Shown here: piece after piece, positions 1 to 7,210 of the stretch | Numbering within the stretch: position 1 is the first letter of the stretch | Layout of the letters: the number at the start of each line of letters is the position of its first letter | Source: Clostridia bacterium | GTDB taxonomy: Bacteria > Bacillota > Clostridia > Oscillospirales > CAG-382 | Assembly: GCA_017466805.1 (NCBI GenBank) | Contig: JAFTTN010000070.1 | Coordinates: 1-45,532, forward strand | Reading direction: 5' to 3' | DNA length: 45,532 nucleotides | Position numbers and translations under genes: made by a program | The notes under the pieces: generated by a model | What the model saw: the letters and a program-made list of their open reading frames with translations, nothing else | Told to the model about the DNA's origin: nothing | Databases searched by the model: none

Positions 1-30
1 CAAGTACAGGTATATAGGAAGGAGAAACAA

Positions 31-1950
31 ATGACAGTAATTGAATCAATGACGTCGCGCGGAATAATTCCGAGGGCGGTGCTCTACGCAAGGTTTTCTT
101 CGGACAATCAGCGAGAAGAATCGATCGACGCACAGCTACGCGCTATGCGCGAATACTGCAAGCGAAACAAGGTGGTTATAGTTAACGAATACTGCGACCA
201 CGCGAAAAGCGCAACCACCGACGACCGACCCGAGTTCCAAAAAATGATACGCGAATCGAAAAAATGCGAATTCGACCTCGTTATCGTCCACAAGCTCGAC
301 CGATTCAGCCGCGACAGATACGACTCGGCATACTACAAGCGCGAGCTTAAGAAATGCGGTGTATCGCTGATAAGCGTGCTCGAAAACCTCGACGACTCGC
401 CCGAGAGCATCATTCTTGAATCGGTGCTCGAGGGAATGAGCGAATATTATTCGCGCAACCTCGCAAGAGAGGTGATGAAGGGCATGCGCGAAACGGCACT
501 TCAATGCAAGGCGATGGGCGGTTGCGCTCCCTTCGGCTACAAGGTTAACCCCGAAACGCGACGCTACGAGATAAACGAAAACGAGGTCGATGCCGTGCGA
601 ATGATATTCAATCAAGTGCTTTCGGGCGTCGGTTACAGCGACATTATCCACACCTTAAACTCGATGGGATATACGACGCGGGGCGGAAAGCCGTTCGGCA
701 AAAACAGTCTGCACGAGATACTGCGGAACGAAAAATACCGAGGCGTTTATATCTTCAACCGCTCGCCGAGCAAGAGCGTTTACGGAACGCGCAACAGCCA
801 CGCAAGCAAGCCCGAGGACGAGATTATTCGTATCGAGGGCGGTATGCCCGCAATAATCGATGACGACGTGTGGTACGGCGTTCAGGCGCTGTTGCAGGCG
901 CGAAGCAAGCACCGATTAAGCAGTAACGCGGGCAAGGAAACTTATTTGCTCACCGGCAAGGTGATATGCGGTGAATGCGGTGCTTCATACACGGGCGTGC
1001 GGCACTTCTCGGGTCGGAACAAGCTGAAATACGTTTGTTATCAATGCGCGAACCGAAAGCGAACCGCCTCGCTTGCTTGCAGAAACAAGGAGATACGGCG
1101 CGAATACCTCGAAAGCTTTATTATGCGCGAGATAGAACGGCTCGTCTTTGATGAATCGAATATCGCAAGCGTGGTTAAGGAATATTACAAATACCACTCG
1201 GCGTTCGACAGCGAAAGCACCGAAGCACTGAAGATGTTAAACGCTTCGATTCTGGAAATATCGCGTAAGATCGACAACATTATAAACGCCGTTGCCAACA
1301 CGGGAAGCTCGGCGCTGTTATCAACGCTGACCGACCTTGAAAGCGAGCGCGAAAGGTTACGCGCAGAGGTGGAAAAGATTGAAAAGCAATCGAAAACCCA
1401 CGTGATAACCGAAACGATGGTCGAGCTTGCCTACGCACACGCACGCGGACTGCTCCGCTCGGGCGACAAGGAACTTCACCGTCAGCTTATAAACTTATAC
1501 CTCGACCGAGTGATCGTATATTACGACCACATCGAGTTTTATCTCAACACACTCCCTGCGGATATTCTTAAAGACGAAATAAACCGTTCGCTCGGGATAG
1601 GCGAGGACGAAACGCTTGTCGATTATATCATAAAGAATGAACCGACTCTTGCCGATGCGATATACAACGTAAATCTTAAAAAGAAAAAAGGGGCTGTCAG
1701 TAACGACAGCTCCGAAAATTACATAAAAAAGGCCGATAATCCGCTTAAAATAAGCGAATTATCAACCTTTGTTGGTGGAGCCGAGGGGAATCGAACCCCT
1801 GTCCGAAAACCTGTCCGCGGTGCTTTCTCCGAGCGCAGTCTTTCTTTAAGATTCCCCACCGAGTATGCCGAAAGACAGGCTCACTCGGACGGTAGCTTCA
1901 TTAGTTCATGGAAGGGCTCAAAGCTTTGCCCAACACACGTTCACCGCTAA
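31..1950 (+). CDS. Large serine recombinase (resolvase/recombinase/zinc-ribbon type)
   Basis: Site-specific recombinase of the large serine family that integrates and excises mobile elements. The resolvase domain covers about residues 15-160, with the Y-x-R-x-S motif giving Tyr19, Arg21 and catalytic Ser23. A recombinase domain follows at about 170-290, then a zinc ribbon with Cys313, Cys316, Cys336 and Cys339, and a coiled-coil region at about 400-470. The ATG is preceded by AGGAAGGAG. The conserved part ends near residue 520. The frame then runs on through two hairpins and, from about residue 582, through the antisense of ssrA, so roughly the last 58 residues are translated host RNA-gene sequence. 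The body of the element would lie to the left, outside the window. Family assignment is firm; the element boundary is inferred. Confidence 0.93.
   Translation: MTVIESMTSRGIIPRAVLYARFSSDNQREESIDAQLRAMREYCKRNKVVIVNEYCDHAKSATTDDRPEFQKMIRESKKCEFDLVIVHKLDRFSRDRYDSAYYKRELKKCGVSLISVLENLDDSPESIILESVLEGMSEYYSRNLAREVMKGMRETALQCKAMGGCAPFGYKVNPETRRYEINENEVDAVRMIFNQVLSGVGYSDIIHTLNSMGYTTRGGKPFGKNSLHEILRNEKYRGVYIFNRSPSKSVYGTRNSHASKPEDEIIRIEGGMPAIIDDDVWYGVQALLQARSKHRLSSNAGKETYLLTGKVICGECGASYTGVRHFSGRNKLKYVCYQCANRKRTASLACRNKEIRREYLESFIMREIERLVFDESNIASVVKEYYKYHSAFDSESTEALKMLNASILEISRKIDNIINAVANTGSSALLSTLTDLESERERLRAEVEKIEKQSKTHVITETMVELAYAHARGLLRSGDKELHRQLINLYLDRVIVYYDHIEFYLNTLPADILKDEINRSLGIGEDETLVDYIIKNEPTLADAIYNVNLKKKKGAVSNDSSENYIKKADNPLKISELSTFVGGAEGNRTPVRKPVRGAFSERSLSLRFPTEYAERQAHSDGSFISSWKGSKLCPTHVHR
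1682..1713 (-). terminator. Second rho-independent terminator downstream of ssrA
   Basis: Read on the minus strand this is a 9-bp stem (GGAGCTGTC with GACAGCCCC, one G-U pair) with a 6-nt loop, followed by TTTTTTCTTTTT. It lies 60 nt beyond the 3' end of ssrA and inside the recombinase frame. It could be a backup terminator for ssrA or the element's own terminator. Confidence 0.7.
1724..1768 (-). terminator. Strong rho-independent terminator of ssrA
   Basis: Minus strand: an 18-bp stem (arms 1768-1751 and 1747-1730, a few G-U pairs) with a 3-nt loop, running into TTTTTT. It starts four bases after the CCA end of ssrA, so it is the natural end of the tmRNA precursor. It also lies within the open frame of the facing recombinase. 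Confidence 0.85.
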
Positions 1951-2123
1951 GTCACGCCGCATCCCGAGCCGCGGTACTCTCGGGTGCGACGGTAGCTGCG
2001 CTTAGGCAGCTACTGCTAATTTGTTATTGTTAGCGTTTAATTTTAAGTGCACATTTTTAGGAAGTTATGCGCTTCCGCTCGCTTACTCCGTTTCTAAATC
2101 CCCGTCGAAACCTTTACGGCCCC
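1773..2123 (-). ncRNA. ssrA: tmRNA (transfer-messenger RNA)
   Basis: The tmRNA rescues stalled ribosomes with SmpB and tags the nascent peptide for degradation. The 5' end GGGGCCGTAAAGG and 3' end CGGCTCCACCA form the acceptor stem (7 bp, one G-U), and the T arm with GGTTCGATTCC is present. The tag frame lies at 2034-2002: resume codon GCT, tag ANNNKLAVAA, stop TAA, followed by a GC-rich helix. The length of about 351 nt is normal. It sits 18 nt after the phospholipase-like gene and two genes after smpB. No clear promoter is visible directly upstream, so co-transcription and processing is possible. A recombinase gene abuts the 3' end. Confidence 0.96.
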
Positions 2124-2141
2124 GCGTGACCTTTAAAACGG

Positions 2142-2798
2142 TCATATATTATGTTTTGTTTTTAGCAGATTTCTTATAAATTCCGATGCGTATTCCACGA
2201 TTTCATCGGTTTTTTGTTCGTCGTGGGTGATAAGCTCGGCGGACGGATCGCACTTTGCGCTTTTATAAAACTCATATGCATAGCAGATTCGTTCGGTTAT
2301 ATCGTCACGCGTGAAATAATCAAGCGTAGTGTTTTCGAATTCTTTTGCTGCACCGACAAGCTCGAGCGGGCGGTAGGGGGAATGCTTTGCAAGAAAGCGG
2401 CAATCCATTTCGTACCAGCCTTTTCGTATTGCCTTTATATTCGCGCGCCAATTATCGCGGCCGCGTCCGAACATATATGGGTGAATAATATCGCGCACGT
2501 ATATAGTATCGGTAAGAATATGAACGTAATAGCCGAGATAGAAGGAAAACATTCGTTTATCCTGCTCGTTTTGCGCGTATTTTTTATAGAATTCGGAATT
2601 ATCCTCGAACCTTTGCTCGTAGCTTACACCTTCGCGCTTCCAATGCGAAACGTCCTTTGGGGGAAGGTAGGTGAAATCATCGACCATTCTGCCGCTGTCG
2701 GGAGCAATAGAGCCGATATAAAACGCGGTTTCATCGATATTTTCGAGCGTTTTTAATATATTCTCCGCCACGCGCAGATGGACTACCCAGGTTGCCAT
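2142..2798 (-). CDS. Zinc-dependent phospholipase C-like protein (PF00882-type)
   Basis: A 218-residue protein resembling the zinc-dependent phospholipase C/S1-P1 nuclease-like superfamily, often annotated as a hydrolase or zinc-dependent PLC domain protein. Visible signs are His7 in the N-terminal segment, GSIAPDSG near residue 29, a His at about 52, and an H-x3-D motif (HILTD) near residue 93, all candidate metal ligands. There is no signal peptide, so it is probably cytoplasmic, unlike secreted clostridial PLCs. Its ATG overlaps the smpB stop as TAATG, which implies translational coupling, and ssrA follows 18 nt downstream. The real substrate is unknown. The family call is by motif recognition only. 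Confidence 0.72.
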   Translation of the reverse strand: MATWVVHLRVAENILKTLENIDETAFYIGSIAPDSGRMVDDFTYLPPKDVSHWKREGVSYEQRFEDNSEFYKKYAQNEQDKRMFSFYLGYYVHILTDTIYVRDIIHPYMFGRGRDNWRANIKAIRKGWYEMDCRFLAKHSPYRPLELVGAAKEFENTTLDYFTRDDITERICYAYEFYKSAKCDPSAELITHDEQKTDEIVEYASEFIRNLLKTKHNI

Positions 2799-3256
2799 TA
2801 ATAATTACCCTTTTCACCGCGCTCGATTTCTCGCTTGGCGGATTTTTCGGCTTCGACGGCGCGCTTGTCGTAGAGCTTTTTGCCCTTGCAAAGCCCGATT
2901 TCCACCTTTACCCATCTTCCCTTGAAATACATCGAAAGCGGAATGAGCGAATAACCCTTTTGACCGACCGCGCCGAAAAGGCGGTCGATTTCGCGCCGAT
3001 GCATAAGCAATCTTCTGGGGCGATAGGGATCGCGGTTGAAGATATTGCCCTTTTCATAGGGGCTTATATGCACGCCGTAGACGATAAGCTCGCCGTCGTC
3101 GATACGGCAGAAGGAATCTTTAAGATTAACCCTGCCGTTGCGAAGCGATTTTACCTCGGTACCGAAAAGCTCGATGCCGGCTTCGAATTTATCTTCTACA
3201 AAATATTCGTGGTAGGCGGCGCGGTTGTTTGCGATACCGCGGATTGCATCCGACAT
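2798..3256 (-). CDS. smpB: SsrA-binding protein SmpB
   Basis: SmpB binds the tRNA-like part of tmRNA and delivers it to stalled ribosomes. This 152-residue protein has the family pattern: IANNRAAYHEYFVEDKFEAG at 8-27, GTEVKSLR at 32-39, the central ISPYEKGNIFN segment and GLCKGKKLYDKR at 121-132, ending in a basic tail. An in-frame ATG lies 12 codons upstream, but the start at 3256 is preferred because AAAGGAGAG precedes it by about 7 nt and the protein then begins like known SmpB. The stop overlaps the next gene's ATG. It has its own promoter at 3296-3324. Confidence 0.97.
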   Translation of the reverse strand: MSDAIRGIANNRAAYHEYFVEDKFEAGIELFGTEVKSLRNGRVNLKDSFCRIDDGELIVYGVHISPYEKGNIFNRDPYRPRRLLMHRREIDRLFGAVGQKGYSLIPLSMYFKGRWVKVEIGLCKGKKLYDKRAVEAEKSAKREIERGEKGNY

Positions 3257-3295
3257 ACGAACTCTCCTTTCAAAGCGTTTTTTGCAGTGCAATAT

Positions 3296-3324
3296 ATTAT
3301 ATACTATCTTTTTGTAAAAATCAA
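3296..3324 (-). promoter_or_regulatory. Sigma-A-type promoter for smpB
   Basis: Minus strand -35 TTGATT (3324-3319), 17-nt spacer, -10 TATAAT (3301-3296). It lies 40 nt upstream of the smpB start and just after the thioesterase stop, so smpB, the PLC-like gene and ssrA can be transcribed independently of the upstream pair. Confidence 0.8.
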
Positions 3325-3325
3325 C

Positions 3326-4045
3326 TTAAATTTTTCCCAGCTCGCAATCCGCCTCGAAGCAGTTCATTTCGCTTGTCGTATTATAAGCGGAAACCACCAA
3401 TTTTCCGTCCTTTTCGTCGGACGAGATCTTTAAAACGTCGCCAAGCTTTGCTTCGTGGTGGAAGATTATGCGTATGCCTTTAACGTAATCCTCTTTTCTG
3501 TTATAGGGCAGATAATCGAGCGAGATGTCCGAATAAACGCAGTTGTTAAGATGGTCGTTTTCATCGAGGTCGGAAAGCCGCACGATTCGTTCGCCGCGTT
3601 CGGTAAGCTCGGTCGCGTTAAGCGAGCGGGGAATATCGATGCTCGCGCAATCGATATTGTGCTCTTTAAGCTCGAAGGGGAATTCGCGCGGGCGCACAAT
3701 ACGGCGGGTATCGTATCTGACGATAACCCATTGGGTAGTTGCGTGAATAATTTCTTCGCCGTCGCGGAAAAATTCGAATTCACGCACCGAGGTGATGCCG
3801 GTAACGCGGTTATGGTAGGTACGAACGGTTAATTCGTCGTACGCAAAAACCGGCTTTTTTATTTCTATGCCGAGCTTGGTCAGCACGAAAACCATATTGA
3901 CCGCGCGCATATCGTTATAGGTACAGCCGCTTTGGTCGCAGTCCTCACGCGCTAACTGCTGCATTATTTTTTGTAATGCGGAGGGCTTTAGCGTGCTGTT
4001 TGGGTATACATCGAAGCTCGCGACGGAAATTTTTCTTTCTATCAT
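3326..4045 (-). CDS. Acyl-ACP thioesterase (FatA/FatB family)
   Basis: A 239-residue double-hotdog enzyme that would release free fatty acids from acyl-carrier protein in the cytoplasm. The first hotdog has the family pattern around FDVYPNSTLKPSALQKIMQQ (residues about 11-30). The second has DLDENDHLNNCVYSD (about 158-172), matching the D-x-N-x-H-x-N-N signature in which Asp, Asn and His are catalytic. Length fits bacterial members, which are shorter than plant FatA/B because they lack the transit peptide. The ATG follows the recombinase stop directly (TAAATG, no gap), indicating coupled translation. Substrate chain length cannot be told from sequence. Confidence 0.9.
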   Translation of the reverse strand: MIERKISVASFDVYPNSTLKPSALQKIMQQLAREDCDQSGCTYNDMRAVNMVFVLTKLGIEIKKPVFAYDELTVRTYHNRVTGITSVREFEFFRDGEEIIHATTQWVIVRYDTRRIVRPREFPFELKEHNIDCASIDIPRSLNATELTERGERIVRLSDLDENDHLNNCVYSDISLDYLPYNRKEDYVKGIRIIFHHEAKLGDVLKISSDEKDGKLVVSAYNTTSEMNCFEADCELGKI

Positions 4046-5035
4046 TTACTCAACATCGGCAAGCGGATTTTTGTCCGCCGCTTCCTCCAGCTTTTTGTTG
4101 GTAAGGTGGGTATAAATTTGTGTGGTGGTAAGCTGCTCGTGTCCGAGAATATCCTTTAGCGTGAGCACGTCGACCTCGCCCTCGTTATACATAAGCGTTG
4201 CGGCGGTATGGCGCAGCTTGTGGACCGAAAGCCCTCTGCCGCCCAAGCCCGCCAAATCGAGATAACGGTAGACGAGCGTTTGCACCATTTGGTTTGATAT
4301 ACGCGTTCGGCGCGAGGAAAGGAAAAGCGCCTGCTTATCGATTATCGGCTGGCCGTGCTCGGTCGCCTTGGCTTGGCGCACCTTTAAATAGGCAATCAAG
4401 GCGTTGCGGCAAGCGTTGTTAAGGTAAACCACGCGCATTTTACTGCCCTTGCCGGTAACGAATAGCTTTGAAAAATCATCTGCGATATCGTGCAGATTAA
4501 TGCCGACAAGCTCGGAAAGACGCATTCCGCAATTCAAAAACAGGGTTAATATACAATAATCGCGCTGATAATTCGGGCTGTCCTTCGGTACGCTTTTTAA
4601 AAGGCGTATGCTTTCCTCGAGCGAAAGATATTTCGGCAGCGCGGGCTTAACCGTGGGGCTGTCGATATCCTTTGCGGGATTATTCGTAAGCCTGCGAGAT
4701 TTTGCGGTGTGGTATTTATAAAAAGCCTTTATCGCCGAAAGCCTTCTTGCGCGGATACGCACTCCGTTTCCTCTTGCCGAGGAAAGATAGAGCATAAAGG
4801 AATAGACCTCGTCCGGACGCACCGATTCGGCAAGCTCATAGTCCAGCGGGGCAAGGCTTACTTCGGTCATCTCGACACGCTCGGGCTTTTCGCCGCGGCG
4901 GGTGACGATTATATATCGGAAGAACAGTATAACGTCGTTTACGTATTCGCGCACGGTAAGTGCCGAGCAGTTTTGTATAGAGCCCTTGTAGCCGGCAAAG
5001 GTCACTATGGGCTCGGGAAGACCGGTATCTATCAT
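4046..5035 (-). CDS. Tyrosine recombinase, XerC/XerD type
   Basis: A 329-residue site-specific recombinase. The N-terminal SAM-like DNA-binding domain covers about 1-115 and the catalytic domain about 130-325. The full active set is present: Arg172 (CGMRLSEL), Lys196 (GKGSKMR), His272 and Arg275 (HKLRHTAAT), His299 (LGHEQL) and Tyr308 (QIYTH). The start at 5035 is chosen over an ATG 15 codons upstream because AAAGGAGGT lies 5 nt before it. It is slightly longer than XerC/XerD (about 300) and not flanked by element genes, so a housekeeping chromosome-dimer role is likely. Which Xer it is cannot be decided here. Confidence 0.9.
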   Translation of the reverse strand: MIDTGLPEPIVTFAGYKGSIQNCSALTVREYVNDVILFFRYIIVTRRGEKPERVEMTEVSLAPLDYELAESVRPDEVYSFMLYLSSARGNGVRIRARRLSAIKAFYKYHTAKSRRLTNNPAKDIDSPTVKPALPKYLSLEESIRLLKSVPKDSPNYQRDYCILTLFLNCGMRLSELVGINLHDIADDFSKLFVTGKGSKMRVVYLNNACRNALIAYLKVRQAKATEHGQPIIDKQALFLSSRRTRISNQMVQTLVYRYLDLAGLGGRGLSVHKLRHTAATLMYNEGEVDVLTLKDILGHEQLTTTQIYTHLTNKKLEEAADKNPLADVE

Positions 5036-5068
5036 ACTATACCTCCTTTTAAAGCTTAATACGCAACG

Positions 5069-5097
5069 ATTATACCGCAAACCGATTGCAAAATCAA
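5069..5097 (-). promoter_or_regulatory. Promoter for the xer-thioesterase pair
   Basis: Minus strand -35 TTGATT (5097-5092), 17-nt spacer, -10 TATAAT (5074-5069), about 34 nt upstream of the recombinase start. It forms a divergent promoter region with 5159-5187. Confidence 0.8.
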
Positions 5098-5158
5098 TAC
5101 GACAATGCTAAAAAATTTTATACAATTTGTTAATTCTTGCCGCTTTGCTTTTCTTTGC

Positions 5159-5187
5159 TTGACAAATAGTTTGCTTGCGTATATTAT
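5159..5187 (+). promoter_or_regulatory. Promoter for the CBM9-deacetylase operon
   Basis: -35 TTGACA (5159-5164), 17-nt spacer, -10 TATTAT (5182-5187), 30 nt before the start of the CBM9-like gene. Confidence 0.75.
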
Positions 5188-5217
5188 TAAGGTATAAAGC
5201 TTTTTGGAGGTAAAAAA

Positions 5218-5814
5218 ATGAATTATATCGTACCCGTAGAAAAGGAAATCGATTTTTCGCGTGCGGAAAAGGCGATGATATCCACTTATAAATGGACGGA
5301 AGGCTATGCGCCCGAGGCGTATGCACAGCTTGTTTGTGTGCTTGGGAAGGGCTTTGCGCTTCGTATGACCTGCAAGGAGGCGAACCCCAAGGCAGTGTAC
5401 AGCAATTACAACGATCCCGTATATAAGGATTCCTGCCTTGAATTTTTCGTAAGCTTTAATAATGCAAGCAACAAGTATATGAATTTCGAAATGAACTCTA
5501 ACGGCGCTTTTCTGGCGGCGGTGCGCACCGAGCGCGCAAACAAAACCCCGATAAATATGCTTGCTCCGCTTCCCAAGGTAACCGCAACCAAGTGTGAAGA
5601 CGGCTGGAGTGTAGAGGTTTTCTTCTCGAACGATTTTATCGGAAAGACCTTTGGCAAGTTCTGCTTTGCAAAGGGCGAAAGCTTCAAGGGTAATTTTTAT
5701 AAGTGCGGCGACGAAACCGAGATACCTCACTTCGGTATGTGGTCCCCTATCGAAAGTGAAAAGCCGGATTTCCACCGTCCCGAATTTTTCGGCACGTTTA
5801 CTATCGAGGAATGA
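5218..5814 (+). CDS. CBM9-like carbohydrate-binding protein
   Basis: A 198-residue protein resembling the family 9 carbohydrate-binding (DOMON-like) domain found alone in many gut Clostridia. The recognisable stretch is the beta-sandwich core around DPVYKDSCLEFFVSF (residues about 62-76), then MNFEMNSNGAFLAA and the end segment containing FHRPEFFGTF. No signal peptide is visible, so it is probably cytoplasmic. TGGAGG precedes the ATG by 7 nt. It is followed after 3 nt by a secreted polysaccharide deacetylase, which supports a glycan-related role. Ligand unknown. Confidence 0.8.
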   Translation: MNYIVPVEKEIDFSRAEKAMISTYKWTEGYAPEAYAQLVCVLGKGFALRMTCKEANPKAVYSNYNDPVYKDSCLEFFVSFNNASNKYMNFEMNSNGAFLAAVRTERANKTPINMLAPLPKVTATKCEDGWSVEVFFSNDFIGKTFGKFCFAKGESFKGNFYKCGDETEIPHFGMWSPIESEKPDFHRPEFFGTFTIEE

Positions 5815-5817
5815 AAT

Positions 5818-6984
5818 ATGAAAAGACTTTTGACTTTACTGCTCACCTTTTCAATGATTTTTTCAATCGTCGCAGTTTTTCCTGCGCAGAGCGCAAAGGC
5901 GAACGACGAGCCCGACTCTGAAATAAGCTGGTTCGTTGCGGGAATGACGGTTGGCGAGGCAAAAGCGCTTTCCCCCGCGATTAAATACGTAAAAAATCCG
6001 GGCAGCGATCCGCTCGATGACGACGCGCTTATCGCGACCGGCGACATCGTCGTGACCGATAACGGAAGCTATCAAGCGTGGGTGCTTGGCGACGTTGCGG
6101 GAAACGGTGCGGTCGACCAATACGATTATATTCTTATCAAGCGCAAATTCTTCAACACCTATACGTTCAATAAGCAGGAAAGCTTTACCGCCGATATAAA
6201 TTCCGACGGCGAAATAGACGAATACGATTATATCCTTGCAAAGCGTATATACTTCGAAACCTATGCTATTGAAAAGCCTACCAATTCCGACGGCGTCCCC
6301 GTGCTTTTATACCACCACATTCTGCCCGATGAATACAAAAATACAGACCATTGGCGCGGAAACGAGATTACCATTGCCACAAGCGAATTCAGACGCCATA
6401 TGCAAATGCTTACCGACGGCGGATATAACGTTGTGACCGCCGACGAGGTGGTGGCGTACGTACGCGGCGAAATATTGCTTCCCGATAAAAGCATTATGCT
6501 CTGCTTCGATGACGGATATCGCTCCAACACCCATTTTGCCGCTCCGATTCTTAAGGAATTCGGATTCAGCGCAACCGTATTTGCAATTATCTGCGGTTAC
6601 GAAAACGAATACACCGAGGAATACGATTATTACGCGTTGCAGAAGATAACGCCCGAGGACCTTGCACCCTGGGACGGCGTTATCGATCAGCAATGCCACA
6701 CCTATGCAAACCACAACCACCTGCCCGAGCAAAGCTACAGTCAGATCTACGGCGATCTTATGCTTGCGCAGAGCGTGTATAAAACCGAATACTTCGCTTA
6801 TCCCTATGGCGATAATAACGATACCGTTGCACGCGCGGTAGAGGACGCGGGCTTCCTTGCGGCGTTTACCACCGTCGAGCGCAACGCAGTCCCCGGTGAT
6901 GCGATATACTTTATTCCGAGGTACACGGTTACCTCGCCTATGTCGGATTCGGATTATTTAAAGCTTATTTCAAAAGCCGATTAA
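5818..6984 (+). CDS. Secreted polysaccharide deacetylase with dockerin-like module
   Basis: A 388-residue exported protein. The signal peptide covers about 1-28 (cleavage near AKA). A dockerin type I-like pair lies at about 91-150, with two F-hand calcium loops (GDVAGNGAVDQYDY and DINSDGEIDEYDY), each followed by a helix of the form ILIKRKFF/ILAKRIYF. A NodB-type deacetylase domain covers about 160-385, with CFDDG at 229-233 for the catalytic Asp and metal Asp, and a HTYANH motif at 294-299 for the metal histidines. It would remove N- or O-acetyl groups from a glycan such as peptidoglycan or xylan. The dockerin module suggests attachment to a cohesin scaffold, but no cohesin gene is in the window. 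Confidence 0.9.
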   Translation: MKRLLTLLLTFSMIFSIVAVFPAQSAKANDEPDSEISWFVAGMTVGEAKALSPAIKYVKNPGSDPLDDDALIATGDIVVTDNGSYQAWVLGDVAGNGAVDQYDYILIKRKFFNTYTFNKQESFTADINSDGEIDEYDYILAKRIYFETYAIEKPTNSDGVPVLLYHHILPDEYKNTDHWRGNEITIATSEFRRHMQMLTDGGYNVVTADEVVAYVRGEILLPDKSIMLCFDDGYRSNTHFAAPILKEFGFSATVFAIICGYENEYTEEYDYYALQKITPEDLAPWDGVIDQQCHTYANHNHLPEQSYSQIYGDLMLAQSVYKTEYFAYPYGDNNDTVARAVEDAGFLAAFTTVERNAVPGDAIYFIPRYTVTSPMSDSDYLKLISKAD

Positions 6985-6991
6985 CACATTT

Positions 6992-7027
6992 CTCCCTTTG
7001 CTCATAATCTTTAAGTAGTGAAGGGAG
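6992..7027 (+). promoter_or_regulatory. Hairpin that could mask a ribosome binding site
   Basis: CTCCCTT (6992-6998) is complementary to AAGGGAG (7021-7027), which contains the SD of the small gene at 7036. Two G-U pairs extend it inward. The folded mRNA would hide the SD. Seen in sequence; function inferred. Confidence 0.4.
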
Positions 7028-7035
7028 GCATTGCA

Positions 7036-7125
7036 ATGGGCTGCTTTGATTCGTTCTTCGGCAACAATAATTGCTGGATTATCATTTTGATCGCGGTTAT
7101 CATCCTTTGCTGCTGCTGCGGTTAA
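7036..7125 (+). CDS. 29-residue Cys-rich single-span membrane peptide
   Basis: A short frame with a good SD (AAGGGAGG, 7 nt before ATG) encoding a 29-residue peptide. It has a polar N-terminus (MGCFDSFFGNNNC), a hydrophobic helix at residues 14-24, then four consecutive cysteines and a terminal Gly. It resembles in style the small YjcZ-like or Cys-tail membrane peptides of Firmicutes, but I do not recognise a named family. It lies 51 nt after the deacetylase and before a stem-loop at 7141-7170, so it is probably the last gene of that transcript. Its SD can be sequestered by a hairpin. Function unknown. Confidence 0.65.
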   Translation: MGCFDSFFGNNNCWIIILIAVIILCCCCG

Positions 7126-7140
7126 AGAATTGAACAACAT

Positions 7141-7170
7141 AAGGGCTGTCGTGTTTTCACGGCAGCCCTT
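7141..7170. terminator. Stem-loop between converging genes
   Basis: A 13-bp stem (AAGGGCTGTCGTG with CACGGCAGCCCTT, one G-U) and TTTT loop. The downstream tract on the plus strand is GTTGTTT, so it is a modest terminator for the small peptide gene. It may also stop the facing lipoprotein transcript, though that side lacks a T-run. Confidence 0.6.
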
Positions 7171-7210
7171 GTTGTTTATGAAGCGGTTTGTTGAATTATT
7201 GTGTTGTGCG

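Noticed and set aside
1773..1950. Recombinase C-terminus from residue 582 as a real protein domain.
   Set aside because: It is the antisense translation of the tmRNA T arm and neighbouring helices, so it carries no independent evidence of a domain.
4046..5035. Tyrosine recombinase as the integrase of a mobile element.
   Set aside because: No element genes, att repeats or tRNA gene lie around it; neighbours are housekeeping genes.
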